This document shows positions 53,056 to 60,933 of a stretch of 64,000 nt of DNA, piece after piece. How positions within the stretch are numbered: position 1 is the first letter of the stretch; every line of letters begins with the position of its first letter. The notes beneath the pieces are model-generated. The model made no database searches. It saw only the letters and a list, made by a program, of their open reading frames with translations, and was not told where the DNA came from. This DNA comes from Pseudomonadota bacterium (GTDB taxonomy: Bacteria > Pseudomonadota > Alphaproteobacteria > Rhizobiales > Rhizobiaceae), in assembly GCA_020161665.1 (NCBI GenBank), contig JAIUPA010000038.1, forward strand, positions 62,001 through 126,000, written 5' to 3'. The position numbers and the translations under genes were made by a program.

Positions 53056-53084
53056 GTTACGCGGCGGCGTTACCGTTCGTTACA
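53056..53084 (-). promoter_or_regulatory. ECF-type promoter of the bufferin operon
   Basis: On the minus strand TGTAAC, 17 bases, then CGTAAC. The hexamers and spacer match the sigma-gene promoter on the other strand (TGTAAC-N17-CGTAAG) in 11 of 12 positions. The start codon is 45 bases beyond the -10. Confidence 0.75.
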
Positions 53085-53127
53085 GAAAGATCGAAAGATT
53101 TATTTTTGCATTTTTCAGGCCCGAACC

Positions 53128-53156
53128 TGTAACAATTCGCCTGATCCGTGCGTAAG
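53128..53156 (+). promoter_or_regulatory. ECF-type promoter of the sigma-factor operon
   Basis: TGTAAC, 17 bases, CGTAAG, ending 27 bases before the GTG start. GTAAC-type -35 elements are characteristic of many ECF sigma factors. Pairing with the opposite-strand copy supports autoregulation. Confidence 0.75.
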
Positions 53157-53183
53157 CCGGTGTGAACGGGTAGCGGAGCGCGC

Positions 53184-53747
53184 GTGGCCAGAGACGAACA
53201 GCAATGGGCAGAGTGGATGCGCTTGTCGCTGGCTGGCGACACGCAGGCCTATCAGCGCTTCCTCACGGGCGTCACACCGCATTTGCGGGCGCTGGCGCGG
53301 CGGCGCGTGGCAACATTTTCCGGGTCCACGGCGGATATCGAGGATGTGGTGCAGGAAGTTCTGCTTGCCATTCATCTGAAACGCCATACCTGGGACGCGG
53401 CGCGGCCGCTCGGGCCATGGCTGTCAGCCATTGTGCGCAACAAGTTGATTGATGCCTTCAGGCGGCGCGGCCGTCATGTGAATGTGCCGATTGACGATGT
53501 GATGGACACGCTGGAAGCGGATGAAGCCGCCGACGAAACCGTGAGCCGCATGGACGCCGAACATATGCTGGCGCGGCTGAAAGACCCGCAGCGCGACATT
53601 GTCCGCTCCATATCGCTGAATGGGGCAGGCATTCGCGAAACGGCCCAGAGATTGATGATGAGCGAGGGCGCGGTGCGCGTTTCGCTGCACCGGGCGCTCA
53701 AGACGCTCGCAGCCCTTTACCGGAGTGAAGCGCATGAAAACCGATGA
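53184..53747 (+). CDS. sigF: ECF sigma factor (SigF-like) of the bufferin locus
   Basis: A 187-residue RNA polymerase sigma factor of the ECF type. Region 2 (TADIEDVVQEVLLAIHLKRHT... GPWLSAIVRNKLIDAFRR) is at about residues 48-97 and region 4 (GAGIRETAQRLMMSEGAVRVSL) at about 145-175. It starts with GTG. The following gene encodes an NrsF-like membrane anti-sigma, as in Caulobacter SigF-NrsF, where metal or oxidative stress frees the sigma factor. It likely drives both its own operon and the divergent bufferin genes. Confidence 0.9.
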   Translation: MARDEQQWAEWMRLSLAGDTQAYQRFLTGVTPHLRALARRRVATFSGSTADIEDVVQEVLLAIHLKRHTWDAARPLGPWLSAIVRNKLIDAFRRRGRHVNVPIDDVMDTLEADEAADETVSRMDAEHMLARLKDPQRDIVRSISLNGAGIRETAQRLMMSEGAVRVSLHRALKTLAALYRSEAHENR

Positions 53748-54369
53748 ACTGATCCGCATGATGGCCGAGGATGCCCCGGTCAAGCGTGGGCTGACCCGCC
53801 AGATGGCAAGCGCATTGCTGGCGGGAACGGGCCTTTCCGCCGTGCTGCTTCTGGCAACCGTCGGCATTCGACCGGATATGGCAAGCGCCATCGAAACCGG
53901 GCGGGTGATGTTCAAGATCGGACTGACCACGCTGTTTGCGGTACTGGCCTGCCGGGCCGTTTTCGAAATCGGTCGCCCGGAGGCCACGCCGCGCCACAGG
54001 CTGCGCCTGCTCGCACTTCCGCTCATCACCTTGATCGTCGGCGTCGTCAGCGAACTGGCCCTGGTGCCGGGCGGGGAATGGATACGGCGAATGACGGGTG
54101 GACACCCGACCTTCTGCCTGTTCTTCATTCCCGTGCTGTCGTTGGCACCGCTGATGGCCTTCTTGCTGGCGCTGAAAAACGCCGCCCCTGCCGAGCCCGG
54201 CCTTGCCGGTGCGGTGGCCGGGGCCTCGTCCGCAGGGCTGGCCAGTGCGCTTTACGCGTGGCACTGCCCGGACGACAGCCCGCTTTTCATGGCGGTCTGG
54301 TACAGTCTGGCCATTTTGATGGTCACGGTCGCGGGGTATTTTTCGGGCCGCCGCCTGTTGGCTTGGTGA
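53734..54369 (+). CDS. nrsF: NrsF-like (DUF1109) membrane anti-sigma factor
   Basis: A 211-residue protein with a short cytosolic N-terminus (MKTDELIRMMAEDA) and six hydrophobic helices; this is the DUF1109/NrsF layout. A cysteine pair in membrane or periplasmic loops (HPTFCLFFIP and WHCPDDSP) could sense oxidant or metal, as proposed for NrsF. Start and sigma stop overlap by 14 bases, typical of sigma/anti-sigma pairs. It should hold the sigma factor inactive at the inner membrane. Confidence 0.88.
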   Translation: MKTDELIRMMAEDAPVKRGLTRQMASALLAGTGLSAVLLLATVGIRPDMASAIETGRVMFKIGLTTLFAVLACRAVFEIGRPEATPRHRLRLLALPLITLIVGVVSELALVPGGEWIRRMTGGHPTFCLFFIPVLSLAPLMAFLLALKNAAPAEPGLAGAVAGASSAGLASALYAWHCPDDSPLFMAVWYSLAILMVTVAGYFSGRRLLAW

Positions 54370-54384
54370 CGGCCCTCTCAACGA

Positions 54385-55389
54385 TCAGCCGAAGAAGCCC
54401 GAGAGCCAGAAGGTGAGGGCGGAAATCAGCGCTGCCGACGGCAGGGTGACGATCCAGGCAATCACGATGTTTCCGGCAAGCCCCCAACGCACCGCCGAAG
54501 TGCGTTTGGCGGCCCCAACGCCGACAATCGCGCCGGTGATGGTGTGGGTGGTGGACACCGGGATACCCAGCCACGTTGCGCCGAACAGCGTCAGTGCGCC
54601 GCCCGTCTCCGCGCAGAAGCCCTGCATCGGGTTGAGGCGGGTGATCTTCGAGCCCATGGTGTGGACGATCTTCCAGCCGCCGAACAGCGTGCCGAGCGCA
54701 ATGGCCGCCTGACAGGAGATGACAACCCAGAACGGCACATGGAATTCGCCGCCGAGATAGCCCTGCGAATAGAGCAGGACGGCGATGATGCCCATGGTCT
54801 TCTGTGCGTCGTTACCGCCGTGACCGAGCGAATACATCGAGGCCGACACGAACTGCATGAAGCGGAAGGTGCGGTCGACCGCAAAGGGTGTCTGGCGCAC
54901 GAAAATCCACGAAACAATCAGGATCAGCGTCAGGGCCAGAAGAAAGCCGATCATCGGCGAAAGGGCGATGGCGCCAACCGTCTTCAAAAGACCGCTGGCA
55001 ACGATGGCACCGAAACCGGCCTTGGCAACACCGGCCCCCACCAGACCACCGACCAGCGCGTGGGAGGAGGAGGAGGGAATGCCGTATTGCCAGGTGATGA
55101 TGTTCCAGACAATGGCCCCGGTCAGCGCCGAGAAGATCACCTGAGGCGAAACGATATTGGGGTCGATGATGCCCTTGCCCAGTGTTTCGGCCACATGCAG
55201 GCCGAAGAACATGAAGGCGATAAAGTTGAAGAAGGCCGCCCAGGCCACCGCATATTGCGGCTTCAGCACCCGCGTCGAAACGATGGTGGCGATGGAATTT
55301 GCCGCATCGTGCAGGCCGTTCAAGAAGTCGAAGAACAGCGCAACCCCGATGAGGGCCACCAGCAGCGGAAAGGCAAGGGTGGCTTCCAT
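54385..55389 (-). CDS. pit: Low-affinity inorganic phosphate transporter PitA
   Basis: A 334-residue PiT-family permease. Both family signature repeats are visible: FDFLNGLHDAANSIATIVSTRVL near the N-terminus and the C-terminal LTLFGATWLGIPVSTTHTI. It takes up metal-phosphate with protons. It is the second gene of a DUF47-pit operon (one-base overlap), known in Sinorhizobium as orfA-pit, which PhoB represses when phosphate is scarce. A Pho-box-like site lies upstream of the first gene. Confidence 0.93.
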   Translation of the reverse strand: MEATLAFPLLVALIGVALFFDFLNGLHDAANSIATIVSTRVLKPQYAVAWAAFFNFIAFMFFGLHVAETLGKGIIDPNIVSPQVIFSALTGAIVWNIITWQYGIPSSSSHALVGGLVGAGVAKAGFGAIVASGLLKTVGAIALSPMIGFLLALTLILIVSWIFVRQTPFAVDRTFRFMQFVSASMYSLGHGGNDAQKTMGIIAVLLYSQGYLGGEFHVPFWVVISCQAAIALGTLFGGWKIVHTMGSKITRLNPMQGFCAETGGALTLFGATWLGIPVSTTHTITGAIVGVGAAKRTSAVRWGLAGNIVIAWIVTLPSAALISALTFWLSGFFG

Positions 55390-56030
55390 CAGACGTTCTC
55401 GATCACGATACCACTGATTTCATTGGCAACATCTTCGAAACGGTCGAGAACCTTTTCGAGATCGCCATAAATCTGCGCGCCGATGATATAGGCCATCGGG
55501 TTGGACGCGCCGTGGCGACGATAAAGATCGTGCAGGCCTTCGGCGTGCAGGCGGTCGGACCGGCCTTCAACGCGCGTCACTTCTTCGGCCATGGCCGAGA
55601 GGCGGGCCGCATTGGTGTTGATCTTGTCGAGCAGCGGAATGGCGGCGGCCACGATGTTGGCAGCCTCGACGACTGTCTTGCCCATTTCCTGCATGCCCGG
55701 ATCAAAGCTCGTCTGATCAAACAGGCGCACGCTCTTGACCACCTTGTTCATCATGTCGATCGCATCATCCATGGACTGGATGAGATCCTTGATGTCACCG
55801 CGGTCGAACGGCGTGATAAAGCTGCGGCGCACGGCCAGCAGCACTTCGCGGGTAATGGCGTCTGCCTCGTCTTCGAGCTTGACGATGGTGGCGGCATTGC
55901 CTTCAACATCTTCGCCCGCCAGCAGTCGCTCCAGCGCCTGTGCAGCGCCGACGATGCGTTCGGAGTGGCTTGCAAAAAGTTCGAAGAAGGCATCTTCGCG
56001 AGGAAGCAGCTTTCTGAAAAGTCCCAGCAT
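55389..56030 (-). CDS. DUF47/PhoU-like accessory protein of PitA
   Basis: A 213-residue all-helical protein of the DUF47 (PhoU-like) family, with the acidic metal-site style segments VKLEDEADAITREVLLAVRR and FDRGDIKDLIQSMDDAIDMM. DUF47 proteins pair with Pit transporters and tune them. It corresponds to OrfA of Sinorhizobium. The start follows AAGGAT and overlaps with the pit gene by one base at the other end. Confidence 0.9.
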   Translation of the reverse strand: MLGLFRKLLPREDAFFELFASHSERIVGAAQALERLLAGEDVEGNAATIVKLEDEADAITREVLLAVRRSFITPFDRGDIKDLIQSMDDAIDMMNKVVKSVRLFDQTSFDPGMQEMGKTVVEAANIVAAAIPLLDKINTNAARLSAMAEEVTRVEGRSDRLHAEGLHDLYRRHGASNPMAYIIGAQIYGDLEKVLDRFEDVANEISGIVIENV

Positions 56031-56058
56031 GGCATCAATCCTTTTGTGCTTGCCTCCA

Positions 56059-56076
56059 CTGTCACAAATTTGTCAT
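56059..56076 (+). promoter_or_regulatory. Pho box upstream of DUF47-pit
   Basis: CTGTCACAAATTTGTCAT closely matches the PhoB direct-repeat consensus CTGTCAT-N4-CTGTCAT (12 of 14 fixed positions by my count). It ends 29-46 bases before the DUF47 start codon, overlapping the probable promoter, as expected for repression. Confidence 0.65.
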
Positions 56077-56228
56077 GAAGGACAGGAGAAAGATTCCGGG
56101 AACGCGCAAAACCAGCAGTTTTTTACGTTTTGTCGCAGGTTATAAAAGTGTCACATTCCTGACGTACAGGCTGCTTAACGCTTGTCCTGCAGGCGCGACT
56201 CGCCGGGCAGGGAGGTCATTTCGCGGCC

Positions 56229-56732
56229 ATGACGCGCAACAAGGACATGAAGCGCGAGGAGAGAAGTCTTCTTCGCAGACTTGCAGCCGATCCCTCTCTG
56301 CTGTTTTCAAACCCGTTCGAAAGCCAATGCGGTGCTTTGTGCTACCGGCACAATCCGGAGACGGGCGCGCTCGAATTTTTGTTGGTCACATCGCGCGACA
56401 GTGGTCGCTGGATCATCCCCAAGGGCTGGCCGATGAAGGGCAAGACGCTGCATCGCGCCGCCGAGATCGAGGCGCGCGAGGAAGCGGGCGTGCGCGGCAA
56501 GGCGCGCAAGAAGCCGCTTGGCTATTTCACCTATCTCAAAACATATGATGACGGCTCATCCGTGCCGTGCACCGTGGAGGTGCATCTTCTCGAAACGCAG
56601 CGCCAGGACGCGGCCTTTCGCGAGAAAGGCCAGCGTGAGGTGGAGTGGATGAGCGCCAGCGAGGCCGCCCGGCGTGTCACTCAGCCGGAACTCAAGGGCC
56701 TCTTCGCTCTGGCCGAGCGCAAGCTGCGATAG
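56229..56732 (+). CDS. Nudix hydrolase (diphosphoinositol-polyphosphate hydrolase-like)
   Basis: A 167-residue Nudix protein. The Nudix helix reads GKTLHRAAEIEAREEAGV, with the catalytic REEAGV intact and the first glutamate of the canonical box replaced by alanine, as is usual for the diphosphoinositol-polyphosphate-like subgroup. PKGWPMKG precedes it. It cleaves a nucleoside- or polyphosphate-diphosphate substrate that I cannot name. It is divergent from the DUF47-pit operon; a shared phosphate link is possible. Confidence 0.87.
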   Translation: MTRNKDMKREERSLLRRLAADPSLLFSNPFESQCGALCYRHNPETGALEFLLVTSRDSGRWIIPKGWPMKGKTLHRAAEIEAREEAGVRGKARKKPLGYFTYLKTYDDGSSVPCTVEVHLLETQRQDAAFREKGQREVEWMSASEAARRVTQPELKGLFALAERKLR

Positions 56733-56745
56733 GGCGCACCATCAC

Positions 56746-57228
56746 TTAAAGCTTGCGACCGAGGTGGCGCTCCACCTGCTCCTTTTCCCAGCGCGCGCCG
56801 AAAAACGGCACCAGATCAAAGGTGCGCAACGCGTGCAGGGCAAGGCCGATGCCCCAGCCCAAGGCGGGCCACAGAAACCAGAGATAACCCGGCGAAGTGA
56901 CAAGGTTGATGATGGCCAGCATGAGAATGACAAGGCCATATTGCATGATGTGGATATAGAAGCGCTTGATGCGGCGCACCTTGGCAAAGGCAAGCGCCTC
57001 TTCGGCCTCGGGTGCGGTGGTGGCGACAACTGCGGGCATTTCAGCCTCCTTGACGGGCATGAGTTCGTTGAGATCGACCTCGAAGACCGCAGCCAGCGCC
57101 TTCATGCTTTCAAGGCTTGCGCTTTGCCCGCGCTCGATGCGCTGCACTGTGCGAACGCTCAAGCCACTGATTTCCGCCAGTTGTTCCTGCGACCAGCCGC
57201 GCTGGAGCCTGATTTTCTGAATAAGCAT
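56746..57228 (-). CDS. XRE HTH regulator fused to a two-helix membrane domain
   Basis: A 160-residue protein. The N-terminal HTH is WSQEQLAEISGLSVRTVQRI (about residues 12-31), followed by a linker and the 2TM domain: HIMQYGLVILMLAIINLVTS and YLWFLWPALGWGIGLALHAL. It is a membrane-tethered regulator of the HTH-2TM type found in many bacteria, often autoregulatory. I start at MLIQKIRL; the longer frame upstream is unrelated. No obvious target is adjacent. Confidence 0.85.
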   Translation of the reverse strand: MLIQKIRLQRGWSQEQLAEISGLSVRTVQRIERGQSASLESMKALAAVFEVDLNELMPVKEAEMPAVVATTAPEAEEALAFAKVRRIKRFYIHIMQYGLVILMLAIINLVTSPGYLWFLWPALGWGIGLALHALRTFDLVPFFGARWEKEQVERHLGRKL

Positions 57229-57426
57229 GCTGCCACTCCAAGTTCGATGCCGCCAGAATGACCGCCATCGTGATCTTGCACCACGACATCTACCCGACTG
57301 GCGGGTTGCTGTCAGGAGGCTGACGGATGTCTCAACCGTCTGCGGCAACGGCAAGGGTCATTCAGGACCTTGACGCGCAAACCGACCGTTTGGTATGTTC
57401 CTGCCAAGAAATAAAGGTTCCCGCCA

Positions 57427-57774
57427 ATGTCGCCTCTCGTTTACGCCTACGCGTCGCTTGCCCTTGCCATCATCTGCGAGGTGACGGCGACCACGCTTCT
57501 GCAGAAGTCTGAACAGTTCACCCGCATGGTGCCGACCGGCGGCATGGTTCTGTTTTACGTACTGTCCTTCTATCTCCTCTCGCATTCGCTGAAGGTTCTG
57601 CCGCTTGGCGTTGCCTATGCCGTCTGGTGCGGGTTCGGCATCATTCTGACGGCAGGCATCGGCGTGTTCGTGCTCAAACAACCGCTCGATTTCTATGGCA
57701 TGCTGGGCATTGCGATGATTCTCGGAGGCGTCCTGATCATGAACCTCTTGTCGAAAACCGCCGGGCATTCCTGA
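57427..57774 (+). CDS. Small multidrug resistance (SMR) efflux protein
   Basis: A 115-residue four-helix transporter of the EmrE/SugE family. The essential membrane glutamate is in AIICEVTATTLLQKSE, and YAVWCGFGIILTAGIGV carries the conserved Tyr/Trp of helix 3. It exports cationic compounds or guanidinium with proton exchange. Its stop overlaps the TetR start (TGATG), so the regulator is co-transcribed. EmrE-type rather than Gdx-type is favoured by the Trp-Cys-Gly pattern, with low certainty. Confidence 0.9.
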   Translation: MSPLVYAYASLALAIICEVTATTLLQKSEQFTRMVPTGGMVLFYVLSFYLLSHSLKVLPLGVAYAVWCGFGIILTAGIGVFVLKQPLDFYGMLGIAMILGGVLIMNLLSKTAGHS

Positions 57775-58331
57775 TGAACGGCAATTTTGCCCGCCGCAAA
57801 GAGCCGGATGCGGTGCGTCGCGCGTTGCTCGACGGTGCCGCAAGCCTTGCGGCGCACGAAGGCTTTGCCGCTGTCACCATCCAGTCGGTGGCCAAAGCGG
57901 CGGGTGTCACCAAGGGCGGCCTGTTCCACCATTTTCCCAACAAGCAGGCACTGGTCGCCGGCATGTTCGCCGACCAGCTGGAAAAGCTCGACGCGACCAT
58001 TGACGCCCATATGGCAAGCGATGGCGAAGCCTATGGCGCATTCACCCGCGCCTATGTGGCCGCGATTTTTGATCAGCAGGCCTTTGGCCGCCAATCCGTT
58101 TGGGCGGCCATGGCCGCATCCTTTACGGCGGACCCGATGTTGCGCGGCCTTTGGGCAAACTGGTATCGCGCCCGGGTGGAACGCCATCACGCGAGCGATG
58201 GCGCACCGGCGCTGGAAGTGGTGCGCCTTGCCGCTGATGGTGCGTGGTATGCCTATCTCATCGATGACAACGCGCCCGATGACAGCGCGCTTCGCCGCAC
58301 GCTGGACGCCATGACGCGACCAACCCCCTGA
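57774..58331 (+). CDS. TetR-family regulator of the SMR pump
   Basis: A 185-residue TetR protein. The N-terminal HTH region includes VTIQSVAKAAGVTKGGLFHHFP (described here as its recognition helix area), and the remainder is the ligand-binding helical domain. The start overlaps the SMR stop by one base. A local repressor lifted by a pump substrate is the normal arrangement. A strong hairpin follows ten bases after the stop. Confidence 0.88.
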   Translation: MNGNFARRKEPDAVRRALLDGAASLAAHEGFAAVTIQSVAKAAGVTKGGLFHHFPNKQALVAGMFADQLEKLDATIDAHMASDGEAYGAFTRAYVAAIFDQQAFGRQSVWAAMAASFTADPMLRGLWANWYRARVERHHASDGAPALEVVRLAADGAWYAYLIDDNAPDDSALRRTLDAMTRPTP

Positions 58332-58334
58332 AAC

Positions 58335-58368
58335 TAAAAAACGCACCGGCTCGCTTGAGCCGGTGCGT
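58335..58368 (-). terminator. Bidirectional terminator between tetR and amtB
   Basis: ACGCACCGGCTC and GAGCCGGTGCGT form a perfect 12-bp stem with a 4-base loop. On the minus strand it is followed by six T, ending the amtB message about 50 bases after its stop; on the plus strand a weaker T-rich run follows tetR. Confidence 0.9.
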
Positions 58369-58417
58369 CTTGCCTTTAAACCGGGGGCCGTACAGGACCG
58401 GCCCCGGGGGCCAAGGA

Positions 58418-59749
58418 TCAGAGAGCCGAACCGCCGAACATTTCGTCGTTCATGCGGTAGCCGCTTTCGCCGTGCGAAGACTTGTCGAGGCCTTCATATT
58501 CCTCTTCTTCCGTGACGCGCAGGCCGCCGGTCAGAAGCGACGTTACCTTGAGCGCGATGTAGGTCGTGACCAGCGAGACCAGACCGCTGAAGGCGATGAT
58601 GGAAACCTGGACCAGCATCATGGAGATGAAGTCGCGATCCTGCGTGTAGCCCGTGCCGCCCAGTTCGGTGGAGGCGAAGACAACGGTCAGGATACCGCCG
58701 ACGATAGCGCCCGTGCCGTGCACGCCGAACACGTCGAAGGAGTCGTCATAACCGAACTTCGGCTTGATGACTTCGACGGCGAAGATGCAGACCGGCGAGA
58801 CGAGCAGGCCGACGGCAATGGCACCAGCCGGGCTGACGAAGCCGCAAGCCGGGGTGATGGCGACGAGGCCAGCGATGGCGCCCGACAGGATGCCGAAGGT
58901 GGACGGACGCTTGCGGTGAACCCACTCAACGAGCATCCAGCTCAAGGCACCGGCAGCACCGCCAAGCAGCGTGTTCAGCATGATGAGCGAGGCAAAGCCG
59001 CCAGCGGTCAGCGCGCAGCCGCCGCAGAATGCCAGCCAGCCAACCCACAGCATGGCACCGCCAGTGTAGGTCATGGTCATGTTGTGCGGAACGGTGGTGG
59101 CACCACGGCGGCGAGGTCCGAGAACGATGGCCGCGACCAGACCGGCAACACCGGCGTTCATGTGCACGACGTTGCCGCCTGCAAAGTCAAGAACGCCCAT
59201 GTTGAAGACCCAACCACCGCCCCAGGCCATGTGGGCCATCGGCACGTAGTTGATCATCAGCCAGATGAACATGAACACCATGACGGCCGAAAACTTCATA
59301 CGCTCGGCAAACGAACCGATGATGATCGGCGGCGTAATCGCGGCAAACAGCATCATGAAGATGATGTAGAGATATTCCGGGATCGTGCCAACCAGGCTTT
59401 CCTGCGTCACACCGGCCAGGAAAATCTTGTCAAAGCCGCCGAGAACCGACTGCCAGGCACCGCCATCGGTCATGTAGAGCGAGTAGCCAATAAAGGTCCA
59501 GACGACGCAGATCATGGCCGCAGCGGCAAAAACCTGTGTCATCACCGACAGCACGTTCTTGCTGCGGGCCATGCCAGCGTAAAACAGACCAAGGCCCGGC
59601 AGCATCATCAGCATGACGAGAAGGCAGCAAGCGGCCACAAAGGCCATGTCACCGCTGTTCAGCGTCGGCGTCGGAGCATCCTGTGCGAATGCCAGAGTTG
59701 GCAGTGCCGCGAGGGCGCCTGCGTAACGAAGCGTTTTCATAATGTTCAT
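58418..59749 (-). CDS. amtB: Ammonium transporter
   Basis: A 443-residue Amt/Mep channel with a signal-like N-terminus (MNIMKTLRYAGALAAL, cleavage near FAQ) and eleven hydrophobic segments. Family motifs include DFAGGNVVHMNAGVAGL and the pore region FDVFGVHGTGAIVGGIL. I start at MNIMK, preceded by AGGTGGGAA. Unlike the common glnK-amtB arrangement, no P-II gene is upstream (59750-60004 is empty except AT-rich sequence), so GlnK control would come from elsewhere. The C-terminal tail is present. Confidence 0.93.
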   Translation of the reverse strand: MNIMKTLRYAGALAALPTLAFAQDAPTPTLNSGDMAFVAACCLLVMLMMLPGLGLFYAGMARSKNVLSVMTQVFAAAAMICVVWTFIGYSLYMTDGGAWQSVLGGFDKIFLAGVTQESLVGTIPEYLYIIFMMLFAAITPPIIIGSFAERMKFSAVMVFMFIWLMINYVPMAHMAWGGGWVFNMGVLDFAGGNVVHMNAGVAGLVAAIVLGPRRRGATTVPHNMTMTYTGGAMLWVGWLAFCGGCALTAGGFASLIMLNTLLGGAAGALSWMLVEWVHRKRPSTFGILSGAIAGLVAITPACGFVSPAGAIAVGLLVSPVCIFAVEVIKPKFGYDDSFDVFGVHGTGAIVGGILTVVFASTELGGTGYTQDRDFISMMLVQVSIIAFSGLVSLVTTYIALKVTSLLTGGLRVTEEEEYEGLDKSSHGESGYRMNDEMFGGSAL

Positions 59750-60004
59750 GTTCCCACCTGTCGGTTCACTTTGCGTGATCACTTATAGTTTTGTATCAGG
59801 AATAAATTTTTCCTGCTGGTCAATATGAAATTGCAGGTTTTGTTGCGCTAGATCAAACTTTTCTCTGGCAATGTGTCGGATAAACGCAACACTAGGGGAT
59901 GTGTATGCCGCATTGCAGCATCGATAGCCCCCTCATCCGGCCAATTGCAGGGCGCCCGGTGGAAGGCTATGAGAGAACGAGCCTCCCGGAGAACACGTCT
60001 CACC

Positions 60005-60859
60005 ATGCATGAAGAGCAACGCCACCGATTCTTTTCGCTTTACGACGGTGTCATTGCCTTCAGCGAATGGTGCGCCTTGCGCTTTCTGCCCCCGGAAGGC
60101 GGTGATGTGCGGGTGCTCATGCCCTTCCTGCCGCGATTTGCCGGGCCGGACGGGGCGATCTCGCCGGGCATGGCCGCCGGTTTGGCCGATGTCATCGCCG
60201 GACAGGCCTCCGTTCCCGCCTTTGACTGGACGAAGCAGGTCGCCACAGTCAGCCTGCAACAATCGGTGCTGGCACCCATTCCACCGGCCAAGGGATTGAT
60301 CGGGCGTGGACGCACTCTCTCCTGCTGTGGTGATCTCGCCCATGTCAGCATGGAAATTGCTGCCGAGGACCGCCCGGATGTGCCGCTTTTGACCGCACAG
60401 GCCCGCATGATCGCGGTGCGTGACGTTTCAGACACGGCAGTATCTGGCCGCACGCATTTTCCGCTGCATGTGGATTTCGACCCCGATCCACGCTTCGGTC
60501 CGGAAGGCATGGAAACGACGCCGGTGGCAAATGGCCTTCAGGGAAGGCTGCCCTATCAGGCGCATTTCATGGGCAATGCCAGCCGCAACGCCCTGCATGG
60601 CGGGTTGATTGCCGCCGCCCTTTATACGGCCGCCGAACGGTATGGCGCCTCACTGGCCGATCCGCTGAAGGCGCTCGACAGCACGGTCGATTTTCTGGCA
60701 ACGGGCCGCCCCCGCGATCTGGACATCCGCATTCAAGCCGAACGCACCGGGCGGCGTATTGCCTTTCTCACCGGCCATGCGCTGCAGGCGCATCCGGAAG
60801 GCGGCGAGCCTGTCGTCGTTGCCCGGCTTTCGGCGACGCTTGGAAAACTCGGTCCATAA
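60005..60859 (+). CDS. Acyl-CoA thioesterase-like protein with two hotdog domains
   Basis: A 284-residue protein made of two hotdog folds. The second has the PaaI/4HBT motif NALHGGLIAAALYTAAERYG near residue 200; the first is less conserved. Double-hotdog thioesterases hydrolyse acyl-CoA; the acyl chain is unknown. I start at MHEEQRHR; an in-frame ATG 12 codons upstream is possible. It lies 75 bases upstream of the sirtuin gene on the same strand, a link that could be metabolic (acyl groups made and removed) but may be chance. Confidence 0.75.
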   Translation: MHEEQRHRFFSLYDGVIAFSEWCALRFLPPEGGDVRVLMPFLPRFAGPDGAISPGMAAGLADVIAGQASVPAFDWTKQVATVSLQQSVLAPIPPAKGLIGRGRTLSCCGDLAHVSMEIAAEDRPDVPLLTAQARMIAVRDVSDTAVSGRTHFPLHVDFDPDPRFGPEGMETTPVANGLQGRLPYQAHFMGNASRNALHGGLIAAALYTAAERYGASLADPLKALDSTVDFLATGRPRDLDIRIQAERTGRRIAFLTGHALQAHPEGGEPVVVARLSATLGKLGP

Positions 60860-60933
60860 GCGGTTCCTTGATTCCCATTTCGGGTGACGCGGTATATGGT
60901 CCGCACCGATTGACAGAAATCGGGATCATCCGC

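Noticed and set aside
56140..56170. A second Pho box (GTGTCACATTCCTGACG) before the Nudix gene
   Set aside because: Only one half-site is convincing; the second repeat lacks the TGTCA core.
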